From positions 62,001 through 126,000 of the forward strand of contig NW_020167532.1 of NCBI RefSeq assembly GCF_001641265.1: 64,000 bases of DNA, written 5' to 3'. This document shows, piece by piece, positions 9,721 to 21,454 of the stretch. The notes beneath the pieces were generated by a model. The model saw nothing but the letters and a program-made list of their open reading frames with translations. It was not told where the DNA came from and searched no databases. Made by a program: the position numbers and the translations under genes. Origin of the DNA: Pseudogymnoascus destructans (taxonomy: Eukaryota > Ascomycota > Leotiomycetes > Thelebolales > Thelebolaceae). The first letter of the stretch is position 1. The number at the start of each line of letters is the position of its first letter.

Positions 9721-11111
9721 CTGTCACCTACCAACCCCCCACCACCCCCCCCGCCCCCCCGCCAGCCCAGAGATGAATATTTTCCTCGTCTGTTCTTCCC
9801 CGTCGCTGACCTGGTCACCACCACCCAGCCCAACCACCGTCCCTCGTCCTTCGTCGCAAGTATTCGAATTGGGTTAATTATTTGAACTTGGACTTTTTGT
9901 GATCATTGTCTCTCGGCCGTAATTCATGCCCTGTTATTTGACCTGCCTCATCCACTGACCCTTTCTGCAGAGACAGGGAGCGCAAGGCAGGGGGGTGGCA
10001 GGGAAGAGCGTAGTACCCCATGGCTATTCTATTCCTGCAGCACGAGAACACCACCAGATCCAACTAACGCGCAATTGGAGCGGCTTCCACTCCAAGTACT
10101 CCCAACCCTTGCAACCGAGTGATTGTCGTGTCACGACTCTCCACCACCACTACGCCGTACTGCACTGAACTGAAGTACAGTCGAAGTCCCTCCTACAGGA
10201 GCTGTTGACTTACAGTCAGCATCACTGAATCTGAATGAATGGTTTTTTTTTCATGTCGAGGGCTTAGGCAGCCGATCTGATGCGGGTGATTGGTGTCTGG
10301 CCGGTATCGTGGCTCGTCTGGGTTGGAGCCCCAAAGTGAGCAACACCATCGTCGTTGCCTGCGCGCCATGCCCAGTGTCGTTAAAGAAGGAAGTCCTCTT
10401 TCAGCGAACGCCTTGGTCGGCTGGGAATGTTTTGTGCGACTCGGCCTGCGATGGATGGTCGGTTAGATATGGTATGACGAGGAGATACCATGGTTCAGCC
10501 CTGCTACACTGCGGAAAGAAAGATGAAGCCGTTCGGAATACATCTTGCTCTATTCCCCTCTCATATGGAGTTCAGTGTAGCGATACCCCCCTCGCTCTAT
10601 GATTGCCGTCTGATCGTCCGTAGTCAACATGACCCAGTGGATCTGCGCTGGGAGGGGCCCGAATGAACTTGCATCGTGGAGAATACAAGGGCAGCGGCCT
10701 CACGCTTGAGATTGGGATGGACCTTTGAGATATGCCAATGCAAAGGAAATGGGATCTGTTAGAGTAAGTAAACCCAGGTCTCACACTCAAACCAACCAAC
10801 CTTGATAACACAGACAGCGGGACAGCAAGAGGAATTGGCAGATGGAGAAGGGAGATGGATGGAAGGGGTCGAGACACTCTGGAATAACATTGTGAGTTGT
10901 GTGCATGTATATTCTAGTAGACGCCGTACTTGTGAAGGTAAGCATGTGCACTGCTGTGGTGTGGTACTGGTGAGAGTATACCCAGGGATTGTACGTACAT
11001 ACTGTATAGTACTCGTAGGTGAGTATAACAATGGAAGCTTCTATCCACTCGATTCGTTAGCCTCGTCCTCTATATAGTTACTTTAGTATTAAGTGAGTTG
11101 TAGAAGTGCAG
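9721..11111. other. Gene-free interval
   Basis: Short frames on both strands show no conserved composition, domain or splice structure. I see no RNA gene here. It is part of a 3.7-kb gene-poor segment between the aminopeptidase and the Mediator gene. Confidence 0.5.
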
Positions 11112-11275
11112 TATAGTAGAGTAGTGGTAGTAGAGTAGTAGTAGAGTAGTGGTAGTAGAGTAGTAGTAGAGTAGTAGTAGAGTAGTGGTAGTAGAGTAGT
11201 AGAGTAGTAGAGTAGTAGAGTAGTAGAGTAGTAGAGTAGTAGAGTAGTAACGGAGTAGCAGAGTAGTAGTGCAAT
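11112..11275. repeat. GTAGTAGAG-type microsatellite/minisatellite
   Basis: About 160 bp of plus-strand sequence made only of GTAGT, AGAGTAGT and GGTAGTAGAG combinations. The second half is close to perfect copies of the 8-mer AGAGTAGT, and the first half is a longer mixed unit of 11-19 bp. The long Tyr/Leu/Ser-rich frames read through it on the minus strand are artefacts of the repeat. Confidence 0.9.
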
Positions 11276-12201
11276 ATAGTACCAAGTAAGTATCTCCTCT
11301 ACTCTTCTGTATGTGGAAGTGTATGTACTGTCGTAGTGTAGGTACTTTCAGTAGTGCACTTTGTATGTGTACTCTAGCCAATCTGCGTATCACCCAATCC
11401 TGAGCATTTGCACCCTTTCGCCCTTGTACTTCCAACTTTCAACACCCACTACACCACATTAACCTACCTGAATGAGACTAAATCGAACTAAGCCTGTTGA
11501 GGTCCCTACCCACACCCACTCCACCTTGTCACCTCTGCCGCACCGCCTTACTACCCATATCCAAGATCATCTTCAATCATCGCTCCTTCCCCTACACATC
11601 CATCTGTACCGGTGCCGACGACCTCGCTCGCTCTGCCGCTGTCACGGTCTTGTTACCGTCACATACGCCCTACCACGAAACGCATCCTTCGATTCGAAGC
11701 GTCCCCGTACACACTCGTCACCCGTCACAACTGGTGCGATCAATACATCCCAGAACTCGCAGTTACTCTGGCGACATCGTCCACCTCACCATTACGACCC
11801 TGAAACCCACGACTGCACACAACGCAGACATACACATACCCAAACGCTCCTACCTTTCGCCTACCTAGCGACGGTTGCCTCTCGCGCGAAAGCAAACTCT
11901 GGGTCATCTTATGTGGAGATAAGCTGGAGGTCATATAGGCAGCTTGCATGGCACTATACGGTTTGCCGCCTATTGTTGTTCCGTGGAGAGCCTTTCGCTG
12001 ACAGGGGACGATTTCAGGAACCCCGACTTCTACACCTACAACATCTCGGATCTTCGCCTTGACAAGCTTTTTGGCCTGACCTCGAATCACGATATTTGCA
12101 ATCGCTCTTCACGACCACGGCTGTGAAAAACAATAAGTCGAACGACGCGGGGCCTTGGCCGACGGCCTTGACACACGGCGGTTGCCATATGATCGGTCGA
12201 A
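11276..12201. promoter_or_regulatory. Upstream region of the Mediator subunit gene
   Basis: The 900 bp before the MED15 start are C- and CA-rich from 11490 to 11870, as is common in fungal 5' leaders. A 196-codon frame starts with ATG at 11472, but it reads as low-complexity His/Pro/Arg/Thr sequence and I treat it as leader sequence. If the transcript starts this far upstream, that frame would be an upstream ORF. Confidence 0.35.
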
Positions 12202-15200
12202 ATGATGGCAGGCAACTTCCAGCAGATGGGGAATGCTGGAGGTAATCCAGTGATGATGCAACAATCACAAGTACAGTTTCAGGCGCAGCAGAGGGCGATA
12301 CAAAATGTGCTCCTTCAGAACATCCAGCAACAGACACAGACGGCCACCTTATCAGGATGGCGCGCCAACATTCCGATCACAGAGCGCTTGGGTCAAGTGT
12401 GGCATATGTAAGCGTCTCGGGAACTCGCATTCATCCCCGATTCTCATTATTCGATGGAGCGTACCGACGCTTGAACATCACGACTAACAAATAATAGTGT
12501 CACCCAGTTACGCTTAACCAATCCCAATAATGTGACACACGACATACAAAAGATGTGCGGGTTGGCGTTGAATTTTGAGAAGGGAGCCTTCGAAAGTGCT
12601 GCGGACAGAGTGAGCTACCACAATGATTATTTGCGCCGAGTAACTTGCTGACTGGAAATTTAGGATGCATATTTGGCTCAGCTTCGCGACAAACTCGGGC
12701 AATTAACGACGGCACGAAATCAAATATCAATGAACGCACAAGCAGTACTCCAAGCGCAAGCACAAGCCCAGGCCCAAGCGCAAGCTCAGGCTCAAGCACA
12801 GCAGATGGGGATGATGAACCAAGGAGGCATGCCGGGGCAGATGGCCAGGCCTAATATGGGTCAACCGGAGGCCCAGCAAACCTATCAGCATCTACAACAT
12901 CAGATGCAGGCATCGCCACTCCCACAACAACAACCCCAACCGCAACAGGGAACTATGGGGATGGCTAACAATATGCAGCCTCAAAACATGTCTCAGGCTC
13001 AACCACAATTCCATGTACCCATGCAACAGCAACAATCTCAACAGTCGCAGCAGCAACCTCAGCCTGGTATGAATAATCGCCCGCAAGGCGCGCAAGCATT
13101 GACACCGGCGGAGCAAGCAGTGGTACTCGAGATGACAAATAGGCATATGGCCGCTGCCTCGGAGGAGGACAAAAATAATATACGCATGAGCATGCAGGGA
13201 AGAATGGATCCGGCGACATTACTCCGCTATCAGTCTCAAGGAATAGATCCTTTGCTTTTGTACTATCGCAACCAGGTAGTGAGTCGCCTACGACAGGAAA
13301 AGCTACGGCAACAACAACTTGCCAACCAGCAGTCGGGCCAAGGCATGGCAGCCAACAGGCCCCAATCTGCGGTTCCAATGCAACAGCAACGATCGGGAAA
13401 TCCTAATGCCGTTGGAGGCCAAACTCAGGAATCACAGCAGCAGGTAATTGGTAATGCCGATTTTGGCTTTTTAGGGGGAGTCGACCCTCAACACCAGAAC
13501 GCAAATCTTGTTCAAGAGGCGGGGCAAATCGGAATTCCGCAAAATGCCCAACAGGGGAATACCACACCCCAACCGATCGCCGGACTGCCGGGTCAGGGTG
13601 TAACACCAAACCAGCGTGTTGCGCAGAACCCCAATGTGAGGGCGCAGCAGCAGTTCAACGCCCAACAAGCTCAACAGGAGCGCATAAACCAAGCCGCTAA
13701 TGTACAGGCACAAGTTCAGGCTCAGGCTCGTGCCAAAGCTCAGCAAATGGGGCTTCACGGTCAACCTGGTGGCATGGGACCTATGCCTCCAGCGCAGAGC
13801 CCAGCGATGAACACGTTAAATGCCCCTCTCGTCAGAGCGCCCCAGCAGAATCCTGGAGCAGAGAATCAGTTGATCCAATCTAGCCAAGCACACTTTGGAC
13901 AGCCTATCGACCCTCGATTCGCCGCGGCAATGAACCAGCGGGCCGGAGGTAATGGACAGAACGCCGGCATTATGTTCCCAGCAAACATGACGCAAGAGCA
14001 ACGCGAAAAGCTTTCAGAATTACCTGCAGATAAGCTAAATGAGGTTATTGGAAAGTGGAATGAGCGGGTCGTGCCGCCTGGGCAACATGGTAGGCCAATG
14101 GGGCCAATGCCAGGGAATGGCCAAATGGTCCGACCCAACCAGGGAATGCCGCAGGCTGGGATGAAACAACAAAATGTAGCGAACCAGATGGGGGCTCAGT
14201 TTTTGCCAAATGGCCAACCAATTCAACGTCTTAACCAGCAAATGATGGCCGGAATGAACCCGCAGCAGCAGATGCTCATGCAGCAGCAGATGGCGAACAG
14301 AATGTCTCAGCAACAAGCGCAGGGCCGCAATGTGCCACAGACCCCAATGGGAGATGTGGCTGCCATTAACCAAATTGACCACATGGAGTTCCCACCACAA
14401 GCGGTTCAAAATATTCCACGACAGGTACCACCGGAGATCAAGAGATGGGGCCAGTTGAAAACCTGGGTTGCTCAAAACTTTGGAAACATGCCCCAGTTAT
14501 TGGAGCAAGTGAGGCAGCTTCAAAGGATGCACTACCAAGGCCTCGTCCGCGCCAGAATGACACCACAGCAGCAGCGTTTTCAGCAACAGGCCGGCAGGAA
14601 CATGAACCAAGCAGGCGGCCAGCCACAAATGGGCGTAAACCCTGCGATGGGAGCTCCTGTTGCCCAGATGGGCCAGCCACAGCCGCAACAGAATCACCAA
14701 ATAGCACAGAACATGGCCAGCGCAGCGACCGTGTCCATAGAGGACATCCAAAAAGCTAGAGCGCATCCAAGCGGAAGATTGGCAGGCATGAGTGACGATC
14801 AAATCAGGGAAACGTTAGTCAAAAATCAATTGCTGAACCGACAACGGCAGCTGGCGCAGATACAACAACAGCAACAACAGATGCACCAGGGATTAATGCC
14901 CCAAGCGACTGGACAGACTGGCCCTATGGCTGCTGCGCAGCATCCTGGTGGAGCACAACAGCCCCAGGCTCAGCAAGGGCAGGCAGCGCAAGGACAGAAG
15001 ATGGCAAGGCCTCAGGGTGGACAACCAGCTGTGCAGCCGACACGCCCACCACAAGCTCAGCCGTCAGTTGATGTGAAGCAGCCTACAGCTGCGCAAGCGC
15101 GTGCCGCAAAGGCTAAGCAGCCAGCGTCATCTCCACCTCAGCCTCAACAAGGCAAGAACTTGAAGCGAGCTAGTAGTGATGATGTTGTTGAGGTTCCGAA

Positions 15201-17056
15201 TCCAAATGCTCAGCAAGCTGCCAGGCAGACTCAGCAGCAGCAGGCGAAACAGCAACAGAAACCCGGACAGTCACAACCGCCCCGGTTCAATCTCACGGCA
15301 GAGCAGGTGGCCTCTCTTACTCCCGACCAGAGAAAGCAGTATATCCAGAGCATGCAGCGATTCCAACAGAACAAACCCCAAGTTGGCCCTCTTCCTACGC
15401 CAGAAGACATGACGCTATTCCAGTCCATTAGACAAGAAGAAATCTCGAAATTCAAGGCCCCTGAGGATTTGCCGATGGATCAAATCACGAGGCAAGCTGT
15501 GGCGAATAAGTTGGTTAACACAGCACCGAAGCTCTCAAATGTCTCCAAAGTGGCGCCACGCTGGTTCGCTATTACGCATGATGAGAACCGATTGAGAACC
15601 TTCTTCCGCACTGTAAGTTTTAGCCTATATTTCCCCCTAATAAACCATGACTAACCCATCCTAGCAAATCAAAGTCGCCCAACAGTTCGAGGATCCGTCA
15701 ATGCAGACCCCAAAACAGACCTTTTCTATGGTGATGAAAGATGTCGACGAAGCTTTGAACATTGCCCAAAACATGATTGCGGATGTGCTTGTCAAGTACC
15801 CTGGCCTGTCAAGATCGCAAGGTGCTGCAGGTCCAGCTACTGGCCAGCCTCCAGCCACTGGCTCTATACCACAGCCATCAGTGCCACTCAATGCGGCCAA
15901 TCTTCAGCAACAACAGCAGGCCTTGGCGAAGCAGCAGCAGCAAAACAAGGCTCGCAACCGCTCCGTCAGTAAATCCCAGACACCGGCGGCACCGACTACT
16001 TCGCAACCGCCATTTGCCCTCAACTCGCCGCATGGTGTGCCTGTCATGTATGGACCGCCGCAGATCGACTCTACCCAACTCCATATCCCGCCCAAGAAGA
16101 AGAGGAAGAACAGCAACAGCTCTCCACAAGCTGCCACCCAGAAGATCCTTACCCCGCAAGCTACTGGTGCGCCGGATATGCGTCAAGATCAACAAGAACA
16201 GATGGGCGAAGTTAAGCAAGGGCCAAAGATGTGGGCATGCCCGGAGACCGACTGTGACCATTTCTTCAACGATCAATTTGCGACTGAAGAGGAGCTGGAG
16301 AAACACAAGGAAGAAGAACATCTTAAGCCTTTGAAGGAACCTGTAACGTTTATGCTAAATCAATTGTCGCGGATGGTTGGCCTGGAGGAGGATGGAACGA
16401 CGAAGAAGAGCGAGACAGCAGATGGGGCCGCTGATGTCGACAGCAAGGGTGCAGCCGCTTCTGTAGTGCCTATGAAAGCGCAGGCTAGCACGACCGGAAA
16501 GCCTAGCCCCGCCACGTCCAGTAAGACGACAAAGCCATCCGATGGGAAACAAGGTACACCAACAGCGAAACAGGCTGCTGCCAAGGGTCAGCCTGCAGCC
16601 AAGGCTGAGCCGACGCCAGAGAATCTATGGGCGAACTCGTCTGTCAATCCACAAGACCTGCTGCACAATTTCCAGAAATTCGAGACGGGAGCTGGGGGCG
16701 CCATCTCGAACATGGACGTCTATCGCTCCATTACGCCGAACGACACGCCAGAGTCGAGCAAGGATGGGCTGTCTGAGCCTAATAGCGATATCACGGAGGG
16801 CATGGATCTGAATATCGATATTCAGTCGAGTGAGTTTGACGTCAACTGGATGCCCTTTGGGGCGAGCGTCGCGGACGACCTTCTCGGATTCGAAGAGATC
16901 ACCGTCGGCGGCGTGGACGACTCGGTGATGGTCGACTCCGACCTGTTGGCGAACAATGATTCCCAGTCCTGGGACCAGTTCATCGACTTCTCAGCGCCGG
17001 ACAAGCCGTTTCCGTTTGATACATCGTTGTTCGGGATGAACGAACAGGATCTGTAA
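12202..17056 (+). CDS. MED15: Mediator complex subunit 15 (Gal11/Med15-like), KIX domain and glutamine-rich
   Basis: Four exons: 12202-12407, 12498-12609, 12664-15612, 15665-17056 (introns 90, 54 and 52 bp, all GT..AG), giving 1552 residues. Exons 1-3 join to form a KIX domain (about residues 50-115): GWRANIPITERLGQVWHI, VTQLRLTNPNNVTHDIQKMC, then LNFEKGAFESAAD and DAYLAQLRDKL. This is the activator-binding three-helix module of the Mediator tail. The rest is extremely Gln/Met/Pro/Ala-rich, including a 10-fold AQ dipeptide run near 12750-12795. The last exon carries a lysine-rich nuclear signal PPKKKRKNS (about 1231), a single C2H2-like finger with CPETDCDHFF and two downstream His (about 1280-1307), and an acidic C-terminus with hydrophobic residues (VNWMPFGASVADDLLGFEEI) resembling an activation domain. 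The subunit links DNA-bound activators to RNA polymerase II. Confidence 0.85.
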
Positions 17057-17956
17057 GAGGATGCATCTTTATTGAAAGAAATTTAGAGGATGGGGGGTTC
17101 ATTTTGGGAGTTATTTTGATGAGTACTTTGTTTATGAGGGAATATCTTGGGTCGATTAGAATTTTACACGGGGCGCGGGAATTGCGGTATCAGTTGGATG
17201 GGGGATTAAAATTTTTGAGGCGACAGCGCGGCGTTCGGTGGGTGATTGATCTACTGTATGGAAGGGAAGCTGAGCGCGACTGTAGGAAGGAAAGTACGGT
17301 TACTCTAGGGGTGTATATTTTAGTTTTAGCTCTCGGGCCGTGACGATATTTCTCATGAATATTCTTAATGATCTATATATGGTTTTAGGCTTTGAGTTGA
17401 GCAACGATGATTCTAAAAAGTGACAGGTTCGAAATTCCCCTGCGAGATAGGGGTTTGCGACTGTGCTACATGCTTTAAATATGACATCATGTGACTTTGA
17501 ATCAGCCACAGATCGCTGTGGCTGGGTCGATCAGGGTCGTCCCCAGCGGCCTAGCAGGGTTACTCGGTAACAGCCGAATGAGCGTGTGGTTCTCCCCCCA
17601 TCTTCTAGCATGCTTACGCGACTGGAAATACGTAACTTATTTATCACTGCATTACAACTAAAGTTCTTCTCACAATATTATCCGCGTTTGAAGATTCCCT
17701 TTTACTTGTTTGTGTAAGAGGAAGTTCCTGTAAGTATATCTTATTCTTTCAATCCAATTGTTACGGCATTTGGCACACACGAGAGGATTTGGTGTTGTGC
17801 TTTTCTCTAAAACACATGGCTAACGCGTGGGGGATATTAGGAACGAGACACAACGCGACGCAGTCCCAGAGCTCACAACATCCGCCTTCCCACCACCACC
17901 ACCTAATAAACCCCCCCAACTCGCCCCGGTCCTCTCTCTCTCCCAAAACAAACAAA
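17057..17956. other. Spacer between the Mediator gene and the Whi5-like gene
   Basis: About 900 bp without a gene. It should hold the MED15 3' end and the promoter of the Whi5-like gene. An in-frame ATG at 17816 could extend the Whi5-like protein by 47 residues. A GGTTCGAAA box with a nearby CCCCT/AGGGG hairpin at 17420-17460 looks like a tRNA fragment but does not fold as one. Confidence 0.45.
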
Positions 17957-19035
17957 ATGGAGACTCCCAGCCAACCAACCCTTTCCCGCATCGCCCTCGG
18001 CGCTTTGGACGTCAACAAGCACCTCAATTCCCCGCTTGGCAGCCCCAAGAAGTCACCAGTCAAGAAACACAATTTTGTGTTTACCGATGATGGCGCGGAG
18101 CAGGCCCCGGTGGCGCGGAGCATGAAAGAGCGGTTACTGGAAACTGAAGTGCCGGTGCTGAGGGAGACGCCGGTACGCGTTGTTGAGGCTCAGGTTTCGC
18201 CCAGAAGTGAGAAGAGGAAGGAGGCGCCTACGGATGTTGGGGGACGCGAGGAGGAGCGTGTTAAGGTTGCAAGGATTGAGGGGAGGGAGATGGGTGGGTT
18301 GGGTCTGGCAAGTGAGTTGGGGGGGGTGGACGCGGTGGGGATGGAGGGGGACGAGGGGCTGGAGGTATGCTTTCCTATCATATGCCTACGGTGCGAGGAC
18401 CACCTGCTCATGATAATACAGTCAACTCAAGCAACATCCGTTTGCGCCAGGACACCATCAGCTTCTCCAGAGGTTCCACTGGGGACATCACACTCAACAA
18501 CCCTCACCTCCCCCGACACAGTCCCCAACTCCGCAAGAGAATCACCCACCCCGACCGCCCAAGCTAACACCACCGACTCCGAGCTCCGCCAGGTCCGTTC
18601 CCTCTTACCCCCACGATATGAAAATCTACTAACCCCCCAAAGAACGCCTCAGCCCTCCGCCTACGCCTAAAATTCGCAATGTACAAGCTGAAAACCAACC
18701 AACACGACATCCCCCTCTCGCGCCTCGAACTGCTCTCCCCCCTCCCCAAACGGACATCCCCAGCGCGCCCCACCACCGCGATTTCCTCTCCTCCCCACGG
18801 CGATGAGTCAGAGGAGGAGCCAGGGTCTGCGACGCCGAAGCCGAAGCATAGGCAGTTGATGGATCTGGATGTGGAGGGGCTGTCGCTGGAGAAGGTGGAG
18901 ATGCTGACGCCGCTGCCGAGGCACATGCAGGTGGGGGTGGGGGCTATGCCGGGGGGGTATGAGGAGTTAACTAGTAGTGGAGTTAAGGGGCGAGCGGCGG
19001 ATGGCTTGTTGAGTTTGATGGGGGTGAGGGAGTAG
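17957..19035 (+). CDS. Whi5/Nrm1-like G1/S transcriptional repressor
   Basis: Three exons: 17957-18364, 18422-18592 and 18643-19035 (introns 57 and 50 bp; the second has a GTCCGT donor and a clear CTAAC branch), giving 323 residues. The splice into exon 3 produces ALRLRLKFAMYKLKTNQ (about residues 196-212), which matches the short Whi5/Nrm1 motif that binds SBF/MBF or E2F-like factors. The N-terminus has IALGALDVNKHLNSPLGSPK and several S/T-P and K-S-P sites typical of CDK targets, then a basic Lys/Arg segment; the middle and C-terminus are disordered. By family, it holds G1/S genes off until CDK phosphorylation (Whi5) or after S-phase entry (Nrm1); which role applies cannot be read here. The ATG at 17957 has a good AAACAAA context; an upstream in-frame ATG at 17816 is an alternative. 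Confidence 0.75.
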
Positions 19036-19435
19036 ATGCACTTGTGCCTTGTGCTCTGAGGGCGGTGGTGGCTGCTAGTTGTAGCTACCTGGGCTGGGTG
19101 GCGAGAGGAGGGGTTGTACAGCACTGATGATAGTTGCTCGGGGTCGTTTGGGTTAGGGCTGCATATACGTCACGGCTGGCTTGCTGTGCGGGTTCGGGAG
19201 GAGGTGGGAAGGGGATGGTGTTTTGGTGTCTTCTTTGAAGTTTAGGGGGGTTGCATATATGGGATCAGGTAGTGTACAAAGTATGCCTTGGCCACTGATA
19301 TAGGGGCGGACTTGCTCGGCTGAGCAGCACGGGTTGTAATAGTACGTTGCTCGAAGTGATTGAAATCAAAGTTCAGAAATGATGAGAGACGCAGCACTTG
19401 CGAATCCCCCCACATAAACTTTTACGCGCCCCCAT
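19036..19435. other. Convergent 3' spacer
   Basis: The Whi5-like gene and the TFIIIA gene end towards each other across 400 bp. No open frame, repeat or RNA gene stands out. Confidence 0.5.
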
Positions 19436-21148
19436 CTAAATCTCTAGATCATACGCCTTGCCACTCATATAGTCCGGCGGCTCTGGATACTCCAACCTCC
19501 CCTGAAGCCCCATATCAGCTTCTCCCTCCTCCCCCATAAATCCATCAAGGCCATAATGATCATCATATAAGACCACATGATCCCAATGCGGGCAGCTAAG
19601 GCGCTCACAATGCCCCCTATCATCGCTAATATGCGGAGGCCCATTATACACCGGCACCGGCGCCTCCATCATACCCCCGTAATGCGGCTGCAGCATCTCG
19701 GGCTTCGTCTCGAAAACGGGAACTACGCCGTGTTTCACCCGTTTGTGCTGGATGAGATCGTAATCCCGGGAGAACATCCAGTCGCACCCCCCAACGTCGC
19801 AGGGGATGTTGCGGACGGGGTCTTGCGCGTAGTTCGTTCCGGTTAGGGCATTGACTGCGTCGTCCATGACGGCTTTCGCTTTCCGTGGCTTGGCACCAAT
19901 GCTATTTTTCTTGACGCGGCGCGCGTTGACTGTGCTTGGCAGACCGAGATGCTGGGTGCGAATGTGGTCTTCGAGGTTGACCTTGGAGACGAAATCCTTC
20001 CCACAGGCGTCCGAGCCATCCCACGCTCGAAGCTTAGCGGACTTGCTGAAATCCGTTTGCCCGCAGATGAAACGCTGCCCTTCGTGCGAGGTGCGCACGT
20101 GGACGTCGAGGTTGTATTTCTTGGTGAACGATTTGTCGCAGCCGGGGTAGGTGCATGGGATCTGTTTCCGTGCGGGAGAGGAGGAGATTGCGGCGTGGAA
20201 GGTCTCGATGTGGCGTTGTAGTTCGCGCTCAGAGGAGCATCGCAGGTCGCAGAAAATACAGTTTGCGTGCTCGTTGCGGATGTGGTTGGCTAGTTGGGTG
20301 TTTGTGGGGAAGCCGGCTGGCTGCGATGCACCTTCTGAGGTGCAGACGTCGCACCAGAATCGGAGAGCACCGTGGAGGCGGTCTTCGTGTTTTCTTAGAG
20401 CTCCGGCTGAATCGTATCCTGCCGTGCATTGGAGATTCGTGGTTGGATCGATAAATGTGCATGGGAATGGGGTCAGTTTTAGGTGGTCTGATCGAATATG
20501 ACGTTGTAAGGTTTGATGCTTCCGGAAAGTCTTGGTGCACGGCGGATATTCCGTGCAGCGAAAGCGTTCGTGTCCTCCGTGAGCCGCCTGGTGTCTTCGA
20601 AGTCGTGTAGCCGTTAAAAAACTTTTTGTGCAGCCTTCCCAGTCACAGTGGTGGTTCCTTTCGTGCGTGTGAGATCCCTTGATATGCTGCTTCAAGTGTT
20701 TTTCTTCGATATACGCTTTATCGCAGTCTGGATATGTGCATGCAAATGGACGTTCATTCGTATGTGATCGGAGATGAGATGCCAGGCGAACGGGCCTGTT
20801 GAACGTCTTTGTGCAACCTTCATAGGTGCATTTTATGGTCTTTAGTTCTGATGGGAATTTTCGTCGCCGTGGGGAGAACGGAGTCTGTGGAGTCTCTGTA
20901 GGCTCGGGATCCTCATCATGAGAGTCATCGGATTCGCCATGGTCCGAATAATTGTCATCGCCGTCGCTATCAGAACTGAAAAATGCAGGATCTATTACAT
21001 ATTAGCATCTGGCAGAATAGCAATGGGGTTAACCACTTCGCAACTTACCAATAGCAGACGACTCGATCTTTGCTCTTTTTGACGTGCCACGTAGAGTGCG
21101 GGTGGCCTTTCGTTTAGCACCGCTGACTTCCATTATGCTGCCCTCCAT
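19436..21148 (-). CDS. Transcription factor IIIA-like protein with ten C2H2 zinc fingers
   Basis: Two exons: 21049-21148 and 19436-20991 (57-bp intron, donor GTAAGT, acceptor AATAG), giving 551 residues. The first ATG (21148) is in frame with a second at 21133. After a basic N-terminus and a Ser/Asp-rich acidic stretch (about residues 35-65) come tandem C2H2 fingers. Finger 1 is CTYEGCTKTF..HLRSH and finger 2 CTYPDCDKAY..HIKGSH; fingers 3-5 follow, fingers 6-7 are atypical (CDVCTSEG, CIFCDLRC), and 8-10 are CTYPGCDKSF, an extended finger near ICGQTDF, and CDVGGCDWMF. The number, the spacing and the insertion before the last finger fit fungal TFIIIA. Known role: binds the internal control region of 5S rRNA genes and recruits TFIIIC for RNA polymerase III; it can also bind 5S RNA. 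The tail is Pro/Tyr/Gly-rich and unassigned. Confidence 0.85.
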
Positions 21149-21454
21149 AAATTTGGTCTACAGCAAAAGTGTTGTTGTCATGACCAAAACTCTGTCCGAC
21201 AAAGTTGACATAATTTTGCGGTTGGCACCGAGTGGTTGTGGAGGTGACAGAATATTTTGGGACAATGAAGGAAGGCGGTGAGCCAAGTTCTTGTCGCAAA
21301 CCTTAAATTTTGGCGCCAAGCTAAGGTATCTTGCTGAGGAGCGTAAATTCTTTGAGTGCGGAAGAGCCCCATCAACAACTGCCACTCTCCACGACTGCTC
21401 TCCGAACTCTACAATTACATCCTCTCAAATCAAAAGCGCTCAAACTGTTGCAAT
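21149..21454. promoter_or_regulatory. Shared 306-bp divergent promoter of TFIIIA-like gene and RPB6
   Basis: The two start codons point away from each other with 306 bp between them. Both products belong to the RNA polymerase machinery, so common control is plausible. No specific binding motif could be assigned by eye. Confidence 0.55.

Noticed and set aside
11070..11435. Tyr/Leu/Ser-rich minus-strand frames
   Set aside because: Pure translation of the GTAGTAGAG microsatellite.
11472..12062. 196-codon plus-strand frame before MED15
   Set aside because: Low-complexity His/Pro/Arg/Thr reading of a C- and CA-rich leader with no conserved block; a second frame and the opposite strand are equally open.
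17420..17460. tRNA-like GGTTCGAAA box with CCCCT/AGGGG hairpin
   Set aside because: The T-stem does not pair around the loop, no acceptor stem or D-arm can be drawn on either strand, and the hairpin loop lacks the invariant T33-type layout.
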